A stretch of DNA of 14,592 nucleotides, from NCBI GenBank assembly GCA_036558265.1, contig DATBFY010000291.1:1-14592 (forward strand). The letters are read 5' to 3'. How positions within the stretch are numbered: position 1 is the first letter of the stretch; each line of letters opens with the position of its first letter. Source of the stretch: RYN-433 sp036558265. GTDB taxonomy: Bacteria > Planctomycetota > Phycisphaerae > Tepidisphaerales > Tepidisphaeraceae. Position numbers and translations under genes: made by a program. The notes beneath the pieces were generated by a model, which worked only from the letters and a program-made list of their open reading frames with translations, was not told the origin of the DNA and made no database searches. Positions 1 through 8,381 of this stretch are shown here, piece by piece.

Positions 1-1
1 C

Positions 2-1108
2 TACGTCAACAAGGCCGGCTTCGAGCACTTCAAGACGCCGTTCTGGCAGACGCTGGCGTATCACACCGACCATGCCGAGTGGGTGGGGTGCTCGCTGTGG
101 GACATGATCCAGCCGTCGTTCATGTTCATGGTGGGGACGGCGCTGGCGTTCTCGGTGGCCAGCCGGCGCGCCAAGGGCCACTCCTTCGGCCGCATGCTGG
201 CGCACGGGATCTTCCGCGGGGTGGCGTTGACGTTCCTGGGTATCTTCCTGATGTCGAGCTGGGGCCCCCGGACCAACTGGACGTTCGACAACGTGCTGAC
301 GCAGATCGGGCTGGGATACCCGCTGCTGTTCCTGCTGGCATTCACGCGCGTGCGCGTACAGGTGCTGACGGTCGCGCTGATCCTGGTGGGGTACTGGGCG
401 GTCTTCGCGCTGTACCCGTTACCACCGGAGCACTTCGGCTACACGCTCGTGAACGTGGACGCCGCGTGGCTCAAGGAGCACGGTCTGACCGGCTTTGCGG
501 CCCACTGGCAGAAGAACAGCAACCTGGGTTGGGCGTTCGACTACTGGTTCATGAACCTGTTCCCGCGGCCGCACCAGTTCTGGGGCGCGGTCGGCGGGTA
601 CGCGACGCTGAGCTTCATCCCGTCGCTGGCGACGATGACGCTGGGCCTCTTAGCCGGCGAGCTGGTGCGCGATCCGCGGTTCTCGCAGTTCAAGAAGTTC
701 GCGATCCTGCTCGTGGCGGGCCTGGTGGGGCTTGGGCTGGGCTGGGCGATCGACCGGGCCGGGATCTGCCCGATCGTCAAGCGGATCTGGACGCCGTCGT
801 GGACGATCTTCAGCGCGGGGTGGACGTTCGTGCTGCTGGCGGTGTTCTACCTGGTGATCGACGTGGCGCGGCTGCGGTTCTGGACGCTGCCGCTGGTGGT
901 CGTGGGGATGAACTCGATCGCGGTGTATTGCATGTCGATGTTGCTCAAGCCCTGGGTGCGCGACAACCTCAAGCGGCACGTGAGCAACGACATTTACAAC
1001 GTCTTCGGACAACCCTACGCGCGGATGACCGAGGCGGCGATCTTCCTGCTCTTCTGCTGGGGGGTTTGCTGGTGGATGTATCGGAAAAAGGTGTTCATCC
1101 GGATCTGA
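2..1108 (+). CDS. DUF5009 / COG4299 membrane acyltransferase-like protein (5' end outside window)
   Basis: The reading frame is open from base 2 to TGA 1106-1108, giving 368 visible residues; the start lies upstream of the window. The protein is strongly hydrophobic with about eight membrane segments. Visible family motifs are WDMIQPSFMFMVG near in-window residues 33-45, CPIVKRIWTPSW from residue 256, and LVVVGMNSIAVYCM near the C-terminus. These match the DUF5009/COG4299 family, related to heparan-alpha-glucosaminide N-acetyltransferase, which moves acetyl groups across a membrane onto amino sugars. The catalytic His of that family usually sits near the N-terminus, so its presence cannot be checked here. 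It is followed after 67 bases by the cytochrome c propeller gene on the same strand, with a hairpin in between. Family assignment is secure; the acetyl acceptor is unknown. Confidence 0.88.
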   Translation, partial: YVNKAGFEHFKTPFWQTLAYHTDHAEWVGCSLWDMIQPSFMFMVGTALAFSVASRRAKGHSFGRMLAHGIFRGVALTFLGIFLMSSWGPRTNWTFDNVLTQIGLGYPLLFLLAFTRVRVQVLTVALILVGYWAVFALYPLPPEHFGYTLVNVDAAWLKEHGLTGFAAHWQKNSNLGWAFDYWFMNLFPRPHQFWGAVGGYATLSFIPSLATMTLGLLAGELVRDPRFSQFKKFAILLVAGLVGLGLGWAIDRAGICPIVKRIWTPSWTIFSAGWTFVLLAVFYLVIDVARLRFWTLPLVVVGMNSIAVYCMSMLLKPWVRDNLKRHVSNDIYNVFGQPYARMTEAAIFLLFCWGVCWWMYRKKVFIRI

Positions 1109-1132
1109 GTCGCGATCTCAACATCCAAACGC

Positions 1133-1166
1133 CTCCAAAGTAATGGGTGTGAACCCCCCTTTGGAG
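1133..1166 (+). promoter_or_regulatory. Hairpin covering the ribosome-binding site of the cytochrome c propeller gene
   Basis: CTCCAAAG (1133-1140) is the exact reverse complement of CTTTGGAG (1159-1166). Within the 18-base loop GGGT and ACCC can pair around GTGA. The 3' arm contains the GGAG of the likely Shine-Dalgarno GGAGA (1163-1167), which is 8 bases before GTG 1176. The fold would therefore hide the ribosome-binding site. It could equally act as a weak transcription terminator for the upstream gene, but no T-run follows. The pairing is seen directly; the regulatory role is inferred. Confidence 0.45.
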
Positions 1167-1175
1167 AAGCTCTTG

Positions 1176-4100
1176 GTGCGCACGAATTCGAAGCTTGCCA
1201 GACGTTGTCTCGCCGTCGTTCTTGCCGCGGCCGGGCCCTTCGTGATGGGCGCGGGGAAGGACGAATCCAAGCCTCTGGATGAACCCACGATCCTGAAGGG
1301 GATCAAGGGGCCAAAGGACTTTGACGTCACCGTCTTCGCCGCGCCGCCGAACGTGATGTATCCCACGGCCGTGTCCGCGACGCCGACGGGCGAGCTCTAC
1401 GTCGCGATCGACGAGGACGGGTCGCTGGGGAAAGACCCGGGCAAGGGTCGGGTGGTCAAGTGCGTGGACAGCGACGGCGACGGCAAGGCCGACCGCTTCA
1501 CCGTCTTCGCGAAGATGGAGCACCCGCGCGGGGTGTACTTCGACACCTCGACCGACACGCTTTACGTGCTGCACCCGCCGTTCATCACGGCGTTTCAGGA
1601 CACCAACGGCGACGGGGTGGCGGACAAGCAGGAAGTGCTGGCGAGCGGCATCGCCAACGAGAAGGTGCAGGGGCAGCGCGGGGCGGATCACACGACCAAC
1701 GGGTTTCGCGTGGGCATCGACGGGTGGATGTACATCGCGCAGGGCGACTTCGGGTCGGTCAAGGCTACCGCCAAGCGTGACGGATCGACCTACGTGCGGC
1801 ACGGCGGCGGTGTCTCGCGCATGCGCCTCGACGGCACGGGCCTGGAGATGTACTCGACGGGCCAGCGCAACATCTGCGACGTGGCGGTGGATCCGCTGAT
1901 GAACGTCTTCACGCGCGACAACACGAACGACGGCGACGGGTGGGACGTGCGGCTGTCGTACATCGTCCCGAGCGGGTACTACGGTTACCCCTCGAAGTTC
2001 AAGCACTTCCAGGACGAGATGATCCAGCCGCTGGCGGATTACGGCGGCGGGTCGCCGGTGGGGTCGCTGTTTCTGGACGAGCCGAACTATCCCGGGGACC
2101 TCGGGCACTCGCTCTACACCGTCGAGTGGGGGCGCGGAGGCGTGTTTCGCCATCCGCTGGAGCAGAACGGCGCGAACTTCAAGGCCAAGCAGGAAGAGTT
2201 CATGGTCGTGCCGCGCGGGATCGACATGGACGCCGACGCGCTGGGGCACCTGTACGTCGCGTCGTGGGTGAACGGGGGATTCAGTTACTCCGGGCCGAAC
2301 GTGGGTTACGTCGTGCGCGTGACGCCTAAGAATCACCAGCCGGCCACGTTCCCGGATCTGAAAAAACTGTCGGACGATCAACTGGTTCAGGAGATGGCCT
2401 CGCCCAGTGCCGTGACGCGGCAGTTCGCACAGCGCGAGGTACTGCGGCGCGGCAAGTCGAACGCCGCGGCGTTCGGGCCGGCGCTGGCGAAGCTGGCTGG
2501 GTCGCAGGAATCGCTGCCGGCGCGGGTGGCGGCGCTGTTCACGCTTAAGCAACTCGAAGGCGACAAGGCCAACGAGGCGATCGTGGGGATGATGAAACAG
2601 GAGGAGATGCGCGAGTTCGCGCTGCGGGCTCTGTGCGACGTGAAGAACGATCCGGCCGTGCCGGTCGGCCCGTTCGTCGAATCCCTGAGTGACCCCAACC
2701 CGCGCGTGCGACTGATCGCGGCGTGGGGGCTCGGGCGATTGAACAAGACCGAGGCGGCGGGGCAACTGATGCCTCTCGTGGCGGATAGCGATCCGCTGGT
2801 CTCGCACGTGGCGATCACCGCGCTGGTGAGCCTGCACGCGAGCCAGGCGGCGCTCAAGGCGCTCGATCCGTCCACGCCGACGCTGGTGAGCGGCGCCATT
2901 CGCGTGCTGCAGGAATTGCACGAGACGCAGGTGGTGGATGCGCTGCTCGACAAGCTCAAGACGACGCAGGACACTGGCCTTCGCGGGCAGATTTACAAGG
3001 GATTGTGCCGGTTGAACTACCGCGAGGCGGACTGGGACGGCGGGTGGTGGGGCACGCGGCCGGACACGGCGGGCCCGTATTTCAAGACGGCCGAGTGGGA
3101 AGGCACGGCCAAGATCCAATCCGTGCTCAAAGCGGCGTTGACCAGCGAAAATCCGGAAGTGGTCAAGGAGCTGGCGGTCAACCTGCAGAAGAACAAGGTG
3201 GACTTCCCCGAGCTGACGGCGACGATTCAGCGGCTCGCGGCGCAGGACCCGTCGTTCAAGTCGGTGCTGGTGGACCTGGTCGCCAATCGGCCGAACCTGA
3301 CCGACGAGAGCGTGAAGATCCTGGTGGGGGTGGCGACGTCGGAGAAGGAGCCGGCGGAGCTTCGCGCCAAGTCGATCCGGGCGCTGCAGAAGAACGCGAA
3401 CCGCAATAACACGCTGGCGCCGGCCATTACGGCGCTGGCGTCCATTGTAGACAGCAAGGACAAGGAGCTGACCAACGTCTTCAACGATTTCGTGCGGGAT
3501 GGGCGGCTTTCGCAGCAGGTGTACAACCTGTCGAACCTGGCCCAGGGCGCCAGCGCGACGCCAGCCAAGCGGGAGGTCGTCTACACGATCCTGGTGAACC
3601 TCTCGAACAACAAGCTGCTCCAGAAGGATCGGCGTGTGCAGGAGTCGCTTGCCAAGGCGCTGGATCCGGTCTGGAGCAAGCCGCCGCTGGCGGCGAGTCT
3701 GCTGAACGCGATCGCCCGCACGAAGTCGGAGCAATTCGCAGATCGGGTGAAGACGGCGATGGCCAGTCCCAACCCGCAGGTCGCCTCGGCTGCGAAACTT
3801 GCGGCGGAACGTCTGGGGCTTACCGGGAGCGGAAACGTCGCCGAGAGCAATTCGGCGTCCGCCGCGCTGATCGAGAAGCTGAAGTACGCGGACGTGGTCG
3901 CGGTCGCCACCAAGGCGAAGGGCGACGCCAAGGCCGGCCAGGAGCTCTTCACCAAGCTCGGCTGCGTGCAGTGCCACACGACCAGCCCCGAGGACCCGCC
4001 CAAGGGCCCGTTCCTGGGCGGTATCGCGACGCGTTACAGCCCGGCCGAGCTGTGCGAGTCGATCCTGAAGCCCAGCGCCAAGATCTCTCAGGGGTTCGAG

Positions 4101-4337
4101 ACCCAGTGGTTCAAGACCAGGGACGACGACGATTACGAAGGCTTCGTCACCCGCGAGTCCGGCGACGACCTGGACGTGCGCAACATCCTGGGCGTCACGT
4201 CCACGCTCAAGAAGTCCGAGATCAAGGAGCGCGGCAAGCGCGAGACCAGCATCATGCCCGAGGGCCTGGTCGCCAAGCTCACGCCGCAGGATCTGGCGTC
4301 GATCCTGGCGTTCCTGGAATCGACCAAGGGGAAGTGA
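1176..4337 (+). CDS. PVC-type heme-binding CxxCH protein: secreted beta-propeller, HEAT repeats, C-terminal cytochrome c
   Basis: I prefer GTG 1176 (1053 residues) over ATG 1143: GGAGA lies 8 bases upstream, and the product then opens with a short basic segment (RTNSKLARR) and a hydrophobic core ending near GPFVMGAG, a clear signal peptide. ATG 1143 would add 11 residues and sits in a hairpin loop. Residues about 45-390 form an NHL/PVC-type propeller with two Ca-loop-like motifs, DSDGDGKAD (98-106) and DTNGDGVAD (142-150). Residues about 395-890 are helical HEAT-like repeats, for example around 505-555. The C-terminus is a class I cytochrome c with CVQCH at 930-934 and a likely distal Met at 1027 (IMPEG). 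The expected role is periplasmic electron transfer coupled to oxidation of a sugar-like substrate, but the substrate is unknown. The sugar dehydrogenase gene begins 26 bases downstream. Codon use changes near 3890, at the cytochrome boundary. Confidence 0.93.
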   Translation: MRTNSKLARRCLAVVLAAAGPFVMGAGKDESKPLDEPTILKGIKGPKDFDVTVFAAPPNVMYPTAVSATPTGELYVAIDEDGSLGKDPGKGRVVKCVDSDGDGKADRFTVFAKMEHPRGVYFDTSTDTLYVLHPPFITAFQDTNGDGVADKQEVLASGIANEKVQGQRGADHTTNGFRVGIDGWMYIAQGDFGSVKATAKRDGSTYVRHGGGVSRMRLDGTGLEMYSTGQRNICDVAVDPLMNVFTRDNTNDGDGWDVRLSYIVPSGYYGYPSKFKHFQDEMIQPLADYGGGSPVGSLFLDEPNYPGDLGHSLYTVEWGRGGVFRHPLEQNGANFKAKQEEFMVVPRGIDMDADALGHLYVASWVNGGFSYSGPNVGYVVRVTPKNHQPATFPDLKKLSDDQLVQEMASPSAVTRQFAQREVLRRGKSNAAAFGPALAKLAGSQESLPARVAALFTLKQLEGDKANEAIVGMMKQEEMREFALRALCDVKNDPAVPVGPFVESLSDPNPRVRLIAAWGLGRLNKTEAAGQLMPLVADSDPLVSHVAITALVSLHASQAALKALDPSTPTLVSGAIRVLQELHETQVVDALLDKLKTTQDTGLRGQIYKGLCRLNYREADWDGGWWGTRPDTAGPYFKTAEWEGTAKIQSVLKAALTSENPEVVKELAVNLQKNKVDFPELTATIQRLAAQDPSFKSVLVDLVANRPNLTDESVKILVGVATSEKEPAELRAKSIRALQKNANRNNTLAPAITALASIVDSKDKELTNVFNDFVRDGRLSQQVYNLSNLAQGASATPAKREVVYTILVNLSNNKLLQKDRRVQESLAKALDPVWSKPPLAASLLNAIARTKSEQFADRVKTAMASPNPQVASAAKLAAERLGLTGSGNVAESNSASAALIEKLKYADVVAVATKAKGDAKAGQELFTKLGCVQCHTTSPEDPPKGPFLGGIATRYSPAELCESILKPSAKISQGFETQWFKTRDDDDYEGFVTRESGDDLDVRNILGVTSTLKKSEIKERGKRETSIMPEGLVAKLTPQDLASILAFLESTKGK

Positions 4338-4363
4338 TCGGTGACGGTAGGTAGAATGCCGCC

Positions 4364-5491
4364 GTGTCATACAGGGCCCTGCTTTTCTTCGTCCTCTGCG
4401 CCTCCACGGTGAACCTTTCGGCCGCGGCGCCGGAACCCAGGCTTCCGCCGGGTTTCGTCCGCATGGCCGTGGCCGAGCATCTCACCGGCGCCACCACGAT
4501 GGCCATCGCCCCAGACGGTCGTGTATTCGTCTGCGAGCAGACCGGCACATTGCGCGTCGTCAAAGACGATCGCCTGCTCGAAGCGCCCTTCGTCACCGTG
4601 ACGGTGGACAAATCCTGGGAGCGGGGACTGATCGGCGTCGCGTTCCCGCCGGATTTCGGGGCGTCGCAATGGGTCTACGTGAACTACGTCGTCCCGTCGC
4701 CGTATCCGCACCATCGCATCAGCCGCTTCAAGGCAGCCGGCGACCTGGCCGTCCCCGGCTCGGAGCAGGTTCTCTTTGAAGGCGACGACCAGACGAAGAT
4801 GCCCGGCAAGATCAAGAACGGCCACCAGGGCGGCGCGATCCACTTCGGGCCTGACCGCAAGCTGTACATCGGCCTGGGCGAGCAGACGGCGGAGAAGCCT
4901 GCGCAGGATCTGCATTCGCTCCTGGGCAAGATCCTCCGCCTGAATCCCGACGGATCGATCCCCACGGACAACCCGTTTTTCGCGCAGACGACCGGCAAAT
5001 ATCGGGCGATCTGGTGCCTGGGTTGCCGCAATCCGTTCTGTTTCACCTTTCAACCCGAGTCCGGGCGGATGTTGATCAACGACGTCGGTGGCGCCAAGGA
5101 GGAGATCAACGAAGGCAACGCTGGCGCCAACTTCGGCTGGCCCGTCGTCGAGCACGGGCAGACGTCGGACGATCCGAAGTTCACCAAGTGCATTTTCTCT
5201 TACCCGGTCGCGAGCATCACCGGCGGGGCGTTCTGCCCGAAAGACAACACGCGCTTCCCGCCTCAATACCGCGGCCAATACTTCTTCGCCGATTACATGC
5301 GCGGGTTCATCCAGGTTTTGGACCCGGATCATCCCGAGCGAGGCGCCAGCGACTTTGCCACCAACCAGGGCAAGATCACGGACATCGCCTACGCGCCCGA
5401 TGGCAGCCTGTACGTGCTCGACCGCAATGCGTGGGTGATCGACAAGGCGTGGAAACCGAACACGGGGACGCTGTACAAGATCAGCCGGTAA
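4364..5491 (+). CDS. PQQ-dependent sugar dehydrogenase (glucose/sorbosone dehydrogenase family), secreted
   Basis: The 375-residue product starts at GTG 4364, with a weak SD-like GGTAGG 12 bases before it and no in-frame ATG that would give a better signal peptide. Residues 1-21 (SYRALLFFVLCASTVNLSAAA) look like an export signal. The rest is a six-bladed GSDH-type propeller: WERGLIGVAFPPDF near 85-98, NGHQGGAIHFGPD at 152-164, LLGKILRLNPDGSIP at 186-200, CRNPF at 221-225 and NFGWPVVEHG at 256-265. His154 and Arg222 fall in motifs corresponding to the catalytic His and PQQ-contacting Arg of soluble glucose dehydrogenase-type enzymes. The family oxidises the anomeric carbon of aldoses with PQQ and passes electrons on; the adjacent cytochrome c protein is an obvious candidate acceptor. 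Length is typical. No PQQ biosynthesis genes are in the window, and the sugar is not predictable. Confidence 0.9.
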   Translation: MSYRALLFFVLCASTVNLSAAAPEPRLPPGFVRMAVAEHLTGATTMAIAPDGRVFVCEQTGTLRVVKDDRLLEAPFVTVTVDKSWERGLIGVAFPPDFGASQWVYVNYVVPSPYPHHRISRFKAAGDLAVPGSEQVLFEGDDQTKMPGKIKNGHQGGAIHFGPDRKLYIGLGEQTAEKPAQDLHSLLGKILRLNPDGSIPTDNPFFAQTTGKYRAIWCLGCRNPFCFTFQPESGRMLINDVGGAKEEINEGNAGANFGWPVVEHGQTSDDPKFTKCIFSYPVASITGGAFCPKDNTRFPPQYRGQYFFADYMRGFIQVLDPDHPERGASDFATNQGKITDIAYAPDGSLYVLDRNAWVIDKAWKPNTGTLYKISR

Positions 5492-5497
5492 CATTAG

Positions 5498-5532
5498 CGC
5501 AGCGGCAACATGCCGGTACTATGTTCCGCGCG
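5498..5532 (+). terminator. Imperfect hairpin between the sugar dehydrogenase and phosphoesterase genes
   Basis: GCGG (5502-5505) plus AACAT (5507-5511) pairs with ATGTT (5521-5525) plus CCGC (5526-5529), with one bulged C at 5506 and a 9-base loop. Three more pairs (5498-5500 with 5530-5532) extend it past a bulged A at 5501. It starts 6 bases after the dehydrogenase stop codon and ends before the next ribosome-binding site. No T-run follows, so it may be a processing or stability element rather than a true intrinsic terminator. Confidence 0.35.
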
Positions 5533-5570
5533 ACTCGATCCAAACGTTTGTGCGATCCAAGGAGCGATAC

Positions 5571-8339
5571 GTGATCCGACCCCGCCGATGCGCCACCATG
5601 GCCTCATTCGTCCTCGCAGCCGCGCTGGCATTCGCCGGTTGCCGGTCGTCGGAATCGAATTACCACACCGAAAAGACCGACCGCCTGGTTACCGGCAAGT
5701 CGATCAACCCGACCACGCTCGCAAGCCAGGACGTCGGGAGCCTGCCGGTCAACCTGATCGCGTCGGTGGACGGGCGATACGCGATCAGCACGGACGCGGG
5801 GTATCGCCAGTCGCTATGGTCAATCCGGATCGCCGACGGGATGGGCGTGTCGAGCGTACCGTTTCCTCACAAGAGGACCAAGACCGCGACAACGCAGGAG
5901 AAGAGCCGGGGGCTCTATTACGGCTTGGCCGCCGCGCCGGACGGCACGATCTACGCCGCCCAAGGGGCGCACGACACGATCGCGGTGCTGTCGCTCGACG
6001 CGGAGGGACAGCTCAAGCGCGGCGAGCGGACGATCACGGCGAAGAAGAGCGACTTCCCCGCGGGGCTGGCGCTGGACGGACAGGGGCGATTGTACGTCGC
6101 GAATAACGACCCCGTGGCGTTCCCACCCGTCATTCACCCGTCCAGCGTGGCGGTGTACGAGGCGGCGACCGGAAAGGAGCTGGGGCGGTACGCGTTCGCC
6201 GACAGCTTCGGCGGCACGCCCAACTTCCCGCTGGCGATCACGGTGACGCGGGACGGGAAAAAGCTCTACGTGGCCAGCGAGCGCGACGCGGCGGTCTACG
6301 TGCTCGACACGTCCGACCCGGCGCATATCCGGCAGGCCGGCAGGATCGAAAGCGGCTCGCACCCGGTGGCGCTGCTGTTGAACAAGGCGCAGACGCGGCT
6401 GTTCGTCGCCAACGCGCAGAGCGACACGATCTCGTTCGTGGACACGTCGAACGACACGATCGCGGCGACCGTGCTTTTGAGGCCGGACATCGCGCGATCC
6501 GTCGCCGGCGCCACGCCGACCGGGCTGGCGCTTTCGCCGACCGAGAAGTTCCTTTACGTGTCGCTGGGGGACATGAACGCGGTGGCCGTGATCGACGTGC
6601 CCGACAAGGAACTCGAAGGGTACGTGGCCGCCGGCTGGTATCCATCGTCCGTCCTCTGCTCGCCCGACGGCAAGCGGCTGCTGATCGCCAACGCCAAGGG
6701 AACCGTGACGCGGCATCCGAACCCGCCGGGCGGCGGCGACAAGGCGCGGCAGCAATCGCCCAACAACCTGATCGAAGGCAACGTGATCAGCGTCGCCGTG
6801 CCGACGAAAGACGAACTCAAGACCCAGACGGAGCAGGTCCTGGAATACAACCGCCTGACGCCCAAGTTCATCGACGGCGAGAACCCGCTGAAGGACATCG
6901 GCCTCCAGGCCGGCAAGATCGAGCACGTCATCTACATCGTCAAGGAAAACCGCACCTACGACCAGGTGCTCGGCGACCTCAAGCAGGGCAACGGCGACGC
7001 ACGCTACAACATCTTCGGCCGCCGCATCACCCCGAATCAGCACGCGCTCGCCGAGCGCTTCGTCCTCCTCGACAACTTCTACGACAGCGGCGAGGTCAGC
7101 GGCGACGGGTGGACCTGGTCCACCCAGGCCATGGCCAACGAGTACACGATCCGCAACGTCCCCTACCAGTACAGCGACCGCGGACGTAAGTTCGACTACG
7201 AGGGCAGCAACAATGAATGGCCCACCGGCGGCTTCCCCGCCAAGGGCCCCGACGGCAAGCCGCTGTCCGAGAACCCGATGTTCAAGGAGGGCGCCAAGCC
7301 CTTCCCCGACGTCGCCGAAGCCCCCGGCGGACACCTCTGGGACCTGGCGCGCAAGCACGGGCTGACCTATCGCAATTACGGCTTCTTCATGTCCAACGGC
7401 GTGAAGAAGGATGGCAAGATCGTCATTCCCGACAACTACCCCGCCAGCACCGGACTGCAACCCGGCGGCCGCGACCTGGACGGCGTGACGAACGTGGACT
7501 TCCGCCGCTTCGACACCGAGTACCCCGACAGCGAAGCGGGGCGAACCTACTTCGATCGCACGAAGGACGCCAAATTCCATTGGAAGAAGACCAGGTTCGG
7601 CCACTACGACGCCCCCAGCCGCTTCTCCGAGTGGCACCGCGAGTTTCAGATGATGCTCGCCAAAGACCCCAGCGGCGATTCGGTCCCGAACCTGATGACG
7701 ATCCGCTTTTGCACCGACCACACGGCGGGCGCGAACCCCGGCTTCAAATCACCCAAAGCAATGGTGGCCGACAACGACTACGCCGTCGGCCAACTCGTCG
7801 AGGCGGTCAGCAAGTCCCCCATCTGGAAGAGTACCGCCATCTTCATCCTCGAGGACGACGCCCAGAACGGTCCCGATCACGTGGACGCCCACCGCTCGAC
7901 CTGCTTCGTGATCAGCCCGTGGATCAAGAAGGGCAGCGTCGATCACACCTTCCACAATACGTCGAGCTGCCTGCGGACGATCGAGCTGCTGCTGGGTCTC
8001 CCGCCGATGTGCCAGTACGACGCGATCGCCCAGCCCGTCATGGACTGGGACTCGGCCCCCAATAACGATCGGGCCTACGCCGCCATCCTGCCAGCCGCCG
8101 ACATCATCGGTGACACCAACCCGAAGCAGAACCAGGCCAACCCGATCAGCCCCGAGCAGGCGAGCCTGATCGAGGAGTCACTGAAGATGGACTTCTCGGT
8201 CGCCGACCGCGCGCCCGCCGACAAGCTCAACCAGATCATCTGGAAACTGACCAAGGGGGTCGATTCGACCATGCCCCCCACGCCAAACGGCATCGCCGGC
8301 GTCACCATGCCGAAACTAAAAGACGATGACGACGACTAG
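5571..8339 (+). CDS. Lipoprotein with YVTN/YncE-type beta-propeller and alkaline-phosphatase-like phosphoesterase domain
   Basis: GTG 5571 is chosen (922 residues) because AAGGAG lies 6 bases upstream; GTG 5550 in the same frame lacks an SD and would put this SD inside the gene. A basic N-terminus, hydrophobic core and lipobox-like LAFAGC suggest lipidation at Cys24. Residues about 40-400 are YVTN-type blades (TIYAAQGAHDTIAVL, KLYVASERDAAVYVLD, RLFVANAQSDTISFVD, FLYVSLGDMNAVAVID). From about 445 comes a phosphoesterase of the PF04185 / alkaline phosphatase superfamily: IVKENRTYDQVLGDL (Glu459), GEVSGDGWTW, and a metal-site region EDDAQNGPDHVDAHRS at 761-776. This matches the two-domain YncE/alkaline phosphatase proteins of Planctomycetota. 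The likely role is cleavage of phosphate esters at the cell surface; the substrate is unknown. The C-terminus ends in an acidic tail (KLKDDDDD). Codon use shifts near 6780, between the two domains. Confidence 0.92.
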   Translation: MIRPRRCATMASFVLAAALAFAGCRSSESNYHTEKTDRLVTGKSINPTTLASQDVGSLPVNLIASVDGRYAISTDAGYRQSLWSIRIADGMGVSSVPFPHKRTKTATTQEKSRGLYYGLAAAPDGTIYAAQGAHDTIAVLSLDAEGQLKRGERTITAKKSDFPAGLALDGQGRLYVANNDPVAFPPVIHPSSVAVYEAATGKELGRYAFADSFGGTPNFPLAITVTRDGKKLYVASERDAAVYVLDTSDPAHIRQAGRIESGSHPVALLLNKAQTRLFVANAQSDTISFVDTSNDTIAATVLLRPDIARSVAGATPTGLALSPTEKFLYVSLGDMNAVAVIDVPDKELEGYVAAGWYPSSVLCSPDGKRLLIANAKGTVTRHPNPPGGGDKARQQSPNNLIEGNVISVAVPTKDELKTQTEQVLEYNRLTPKFIDGENPLKDIGLQAGKIEHVIYIVKENRTYDQVLGDLKQGNGDARYNIFGRRITPNQHALAERFVLLDNFYDSGEVSGDGWTWSTQAMANEYTIRNVPYQYSDRGRKFDYEGSNNEWPTGGFPAKGPDGKPLSENPMFKEGAKPFPDVAEAPGGHLWDLARKHGLTYRNYGFFMSNGVKKDGKIVIPDNYPASTGLQPGGRDLDGVTNVDFRRFDTEYPDSEAGRTYFDRTKDAKFHWKKTRFGHYDAPSRFSEWHREFQMMLAKDPSGDSVPNLMTIRFCTDHTAGANPGFKSPKAMVADNDYAVGQLVEAVSKSPIWKSTAIFILEDDAQNGPDHVDAHRSTCFVISPWIKKGSVDHTFHNTSSCLRTIELLLGLPPMCQYDAIAQPVMDWDSAPNNDRAYAAILPAADIIGDTNPKQNQANPISPEQASLIEESLKMDFSVADRAPADKLNQIIWKLTKGVDSTMPPTPNGIAGVTMPKLKDDDDD

Positions 8340-8381
8340 CAGCCGCGTAGCACGGGCGATTTGGCCGCGCCGACCTACCGG

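Noticed and set aside
1095..4370. A 1091-codon open frame on the minus strand opposite the cytochrome c propeller gene
   Set aside because: It is rich in Arg, His, Leu and Val with no domain, as expected for the antisense of a GC-rich gene. The plus-strand gene has a signal peptide, a cytochrome motif and HEAT repeats.
4367..5494. A 375-codon minus-strand frame opposite the sugar dehydrogenase
   Set aside because: It almost exactly mirrors a well-supported gene, has no recognisable motif, and is explained by codon bias.
5820..7721. A 633-codon minus-strand frame opposite the phosphoesterase gene
   Set aside because: Same reasoning: low-complexity Val/Arg/Gly composition, no domain, and the plus-strand protein is clearly real.
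8340..8381. Possible terminator between the phosphoesterase and HtrA stop codons
   Set aside because: Only weak pairings are visible (GCGTAG with CTACGC across 37 bases; GTCAA with TTGAC, 5 bp), with no T-run. Not strong enough to annotate.
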